21,135 nt of DNA from Botryllus schlosseri (taxonomy: Eukaryota > Chordata > Ascidiacea > Stolidobranchia > Styelidae), in the NCBI GenBank assembly GCA_000444245.1, contig ATSW01008483.1, positions 1 through 21,135 on the forward strand, written 5' to 3'. The notes under the pieces are model-generated. The model saw only the letters and a program-made list of their open reading frames with translations. It was not told where the DNA came from and did no database searches. Position numbers and translations under genes: made by a program. Below, one piece after another: positions 18,810 through 21,135 of this stretch (its first letter is position 1; the number at the start of each line of letters is the position of its first letter).

Positions 18810-20236
18810 TTAGAGTTCAGTATGTTGCGACTTGTCATCATCTTGTTCATTTTTTCCGTCTCCGTTTTCAATGGCACCTTCAGAACTTTTTGTGACTTGC
18901 TCAATAACGTCTGATTTCTCGATGTCTTCGTCATCATCTTCGTCGAATTCTATTTCTTCTTCGTCATCGTATTCGTCTTCTTCCACGGTGCTTGCTGGCT
19001 CTTTTTTAGGCTTTGGTTTTTCTGACGAGAAAATGTAACGCTTATTGAGTTATATTTGTAGGTTGGTGGTCACGGCTGAATGGATTTATCACTAGCAAGT
19101 TATTAGTATGAGTTTATTTTCAATAATTTGATCCTCTCCAAAACACCAGAAGATTGCATACGATGAAAAGATAGGAATGTGTCGAAACGACTTGTAGTAG
19201 TCTTTGAAATCAGGCACCCAGACGTTACTCTTCTCGGATGCCCGAATAGAGAAAACTGGCAAGCTTTTTACGTATCAATCAATGTTGTAACAATAAAGTG
19301 TTCAACGGTCAATCACTATACTTACTTTTCTTGCCTTTCGATATTCGGGCGTCAATCACAGCAGTTGCCGAGGCGTATGGTCCTACAGTCAAGTCGAATT
19401 CGATTTCTGGCCCAACATAAGACCCGTCTTCTTCGTCATAGATATCATAATTTAATGTTTTCTTCGAGATCAAGGCTCTGTATGGCTTGTCAGCATCAAG
19501 GCTGACGGTGCCATTGTTGTAAGTAGTGACGTGCGCTGTAACGTATAATGAATAATTCTTCACGCCGTACAGATACAATCATACATAATGTATCTTGTAG
19601 TTATTACCCTTTTTTATGTCCCAGAGTTCGATGCCTTTCAGGCTGAAACTTCGCTCGCAAACTTGAGGGGAATAGTTCGTTACCGTAACGATATATCGGG
19701 CCGATTTTTGTAAGCTTCTGAACGCTGCTATATAGCATTCGTCGTAGTTTTTCCACTGCTTTTTGACTGGGAAGGTCTCTGAAAAATGCAATAAATGACT
19801 AAACGAATAGTCAAATAGTGTAATGTGTTGGTAGGCAACTCTCGGAATTATTATTCGGTGTCGAGGCATGCAACGCAGGATAGAGATGGGCCGACGTGTT
19901 TATCAGTGGCGGCACGCCATAGCGCAAGCGCGTCGCTTTTGCACCATCAATATAGCTGCACACTGCACAGCTTGGTAATGTCATACTATGAAACTAATGT
20001 AACAGCCACTAGCATTTAGTGGCGAGAGTTCTCACCTCCGTCAAGTGTTTGGTGCGTTTGCAGTGATTTGCATCAATTCACACATTTAAGCAGTAGGTTA
20101 CCTTATCATGCCGGACAAAGATGATGTCAATGTGACGTTTAAGTTTAGTTATATTGGCAGCAATATATACATATAGATCAGAGAGAGAAGTGGAATATCC
20201 GATATCGCTTTCATCCTCGTTTTCCTCTTGGAACAT
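18810..20236 (-). CDS. Unrecognised four-exon gene: beta-rich region, Lys-rich stretch, acidic tail (241 aa)
   Basis: Minus-strand exons 20236-20102, 19776-19608, 19535-19326 and 19021-18810 join with matching phases (0, 1, 1) to give 241 aa. Donors are AAG/GTAACC, AAGG/GTAATA and AAAA/GTAAGT. Acceptors are TTTTCAGAG, GTTACAG and CTCGTCAG. Introns are 325, 72 and 304 bp. Residues 1-13 are acidic. Residues 20-165 alternate hydrophobic and polar residues with few long helices, suggesting a beta-sandwich (for example LYVYIAANI, RYIVTVTNY, IEFDLTVG). KGKKKKPKPKK (168-178) could be a nuclear localisation signal. Residues 185-206 hold 18 acidic residues in 22. There is no signal peptide or membrane segment. 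The layout recalls acidic-tailed nuclear chaperones, but I see no sequence match to any family. The ATG is the first after an in-frame TAG (20290-20288). An AG at 20281-20280 could instead accept an upstream exon. Confidence 0.75.
19777..20101 (-). other. First intron of the minus-strand gene
   Basis: A 325-bp intron. It contains a small stem-loop, GCCACTA-GCATT-TAGTGGC (about 20005-20023), and CAGTGGCGGCACGCC near 19905, which faintly resembles a transposon end. The acceptor region allows TTTTCAG or TTTTCAGAG; only the second keeps the frame with the upstream exon. Confidence 0.6.
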
Positions 20237-20463
20237 TTCGAAGCACGGGAAACCCTTTTTAAAGCGTGTTTTTCGACTACTGCAATGCTATGATCACCGC
20301 ACGAATATTCAATAGACAATCGCAATGTCCGCAAACCACTGATATTTATTTCATCTTTGTTTCAGGGTATATTCACATCGCATCGTTACCTTTGCAATTG
20401 CATATCAAATATAAAATGGAAAAGTATATAATTCAGCTATATGTGTAACCATGGCGTCCTATA

Positions 20464-20868
20464 TGGTGTGGACACATGCAAATCTCACGGCTCAGCGAAA
20501 ATGGTTTACGTCACCTGCATTCATTTGGCTAAAGGCAATTTGACGGTAATTTTTGACCGGCTTGCCGAGCGCGAAATTTGATAAAACGGGTATCAATCGA
20601 AAGCTACCACGATATATTTAGCATTGTTGCGTCACAATACCGAACTACATTACAATGCAACATTCGATGCTGATTTTCGGGGGTTACAGGACAACGAGCA
20701 GAATAAAATTTATATTTTCGCAATCAATACCGCGATAGCTTTCGATTGATACCCGTTTTAACAAATTTCGCGCTCGGCAAGCCGGTCAAAAATTACCGGC
20801 AAATTGGCATGGAAAGTGTGACGTAGACCAATTTTACTGAGCCGTGAGATTTGCCTGTGTCCACACCA
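20464..20868. mobile_element. MITE with long inverted arms (about 405 bp)
   Basis: The left arm 20464-20616 and right arm 20727-20868 are near-complementary over about 140 bp. They share TGGTGTGGACACA at the tips, CAAATCTCACGGCTCAG, GGTAATTTTTGACCGGC and CGGGTATCAATCGAAAGCT. The centre is about 110 bp and unique. Weaker symmetry extends outwards (CCATGGCGTCC on the left, inverted CCATATTGTCC on the right, with TATA extra on the left), so the true termini and duplication are not settled. No coding frame. The superfamily is unknown. Confidence 0.88.
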
Positions 20869-20879
20869 GGACAATATGG

Positions 20880-21091
20880 TGTAACACGAGAAATGGTCCG
20901 TTTTGTACATGAGTCATCATACTCCCACTGGTGCCCATTGTGGCGACATTGCCCTCGTGGCTGGATAATCATTTTCCTTCCAGTCGGTTACTTATTCATG
21001 TGATTCATTGGAAATCCGCAATGAACAAATTCTTATATCTTTATTTCTTAAATCTGGTGTAATAACCCTGTTGCTCAAGTATATTAAAAAC
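20880..21091. other. Spacer, nothing recognised
   Basis: Short region between the MITE and the terminal GAGTC-rich repeat, without identifiable features. Confidence 0.5.
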
Positions 21092-21135
21092 CAGGGTTGT
21101 AATGACTCGAGTCATGACTCGACTCGAGTCAGACT
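21092..21135 (+). repeat. GAGTC/GACTC-rich repeat, copy 2, cut by the window edge
   Basis: It opens with the same CAGGGTTGTAAT as the copy at 5957 and continues with overlapping GACTCGAGTC and GAGTCATGACTC palindromic words. Its full length lies beyond the window. Confidence 0.75.

Noticed and set aside
18832-19038. Plus-strand serine-rich frame
   Set aside because: It is the complement of the acidic GAA/GAC-rich tail of the minus-strand gene.
19579-19869. Unspliced 96-codon minus-strand frame starting MPRHRIII as an alternative gene start
   Set aside because: It runs through a good 3' splice site (TTTTCAG) and through the donor at 19607. The spliced model links it in phase to both neighbours. 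It could still be an alternative start.
20035-20100. Possible extra exon ending GACGGAG/GTGAGA on the minus strand
   Set aside because: No AG acceptor exists in the open part of the required frame.
1-21135. CRISPR array, bacterial operon, or retrovirus-like element
   Set aside because: No regular spaced repeats, no closely packed intronless genes, and no LTR pair or reverse transcriptase motifs are visible.

Overview
The window looks like genomic DNA of an invertebrate animal. It has spliced genes with canonical GT-AG introns, one of only 56 bp, many hAT-type DNA transposons and MITEs, and tRNA-derived SINEs with target-site duplications. The species cannot be fixed from the sequence; a compact invertebrate genome such as a tunicate would fit, but this is only a guess.

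Bases 1-16.5k are gene-poor and hold a layered set of mobile-element remains. From left to right these are: two hAT-like termini (about 1123 and 3931) that may bound one old element; a SINE (1286-3169) split by a hAT insertion (1476-3146) that itself carries a near-perfect 810-bp palindrome (2003-2812); a 311-bp hAT MITE with a perfect 8-bp duplication (4268-4578); a 5'-truncated SINE (4911-5109); a GAGTC-rich repeat (5957-6377); isolated hAT ends at 7829 and 8305 around a tRNA-like promoter joined to a 67-bp 28S rRNA-like segment (8042-8208); a 1.8-kb hAT element with repeated subterminal decamers (9199-11001); a full-length SINE (12482-12756); a 192-bp hAT MITE with a perfect duplication (13278-13469); and two members of another MITE family (13633-14043 and 16493-16554).

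Bases 17.0k-20.3k are gene-dense. A three-exon Dmrt gene runs on the plus strand (17029-18599, 379 aa). It has a DM zinc-binding domain split at its end by intron 1, and a DMA domain in exon 3. A convergent four-exon gene lies on the minus strand (20236-18810, 241 aa). I do not recognise it; it encodes a probably beta-rich region, a lysine-rich stretch and a strongly acidic tail. Their stop codons are only about 210 bp apart, so the 3' UTRs probably overlap. A 405-bp MITE with long inverted arms (20464-20868) sits just upstream of the second gene, and a second GAGTC-type repeat runs off the right edge.

The main points for follow-up are the unrecognised minus-strand gene, the tRNA/28S-like composite, the datable nest SINE < hAT < palindrome, and two length classes of SINE 3' end.
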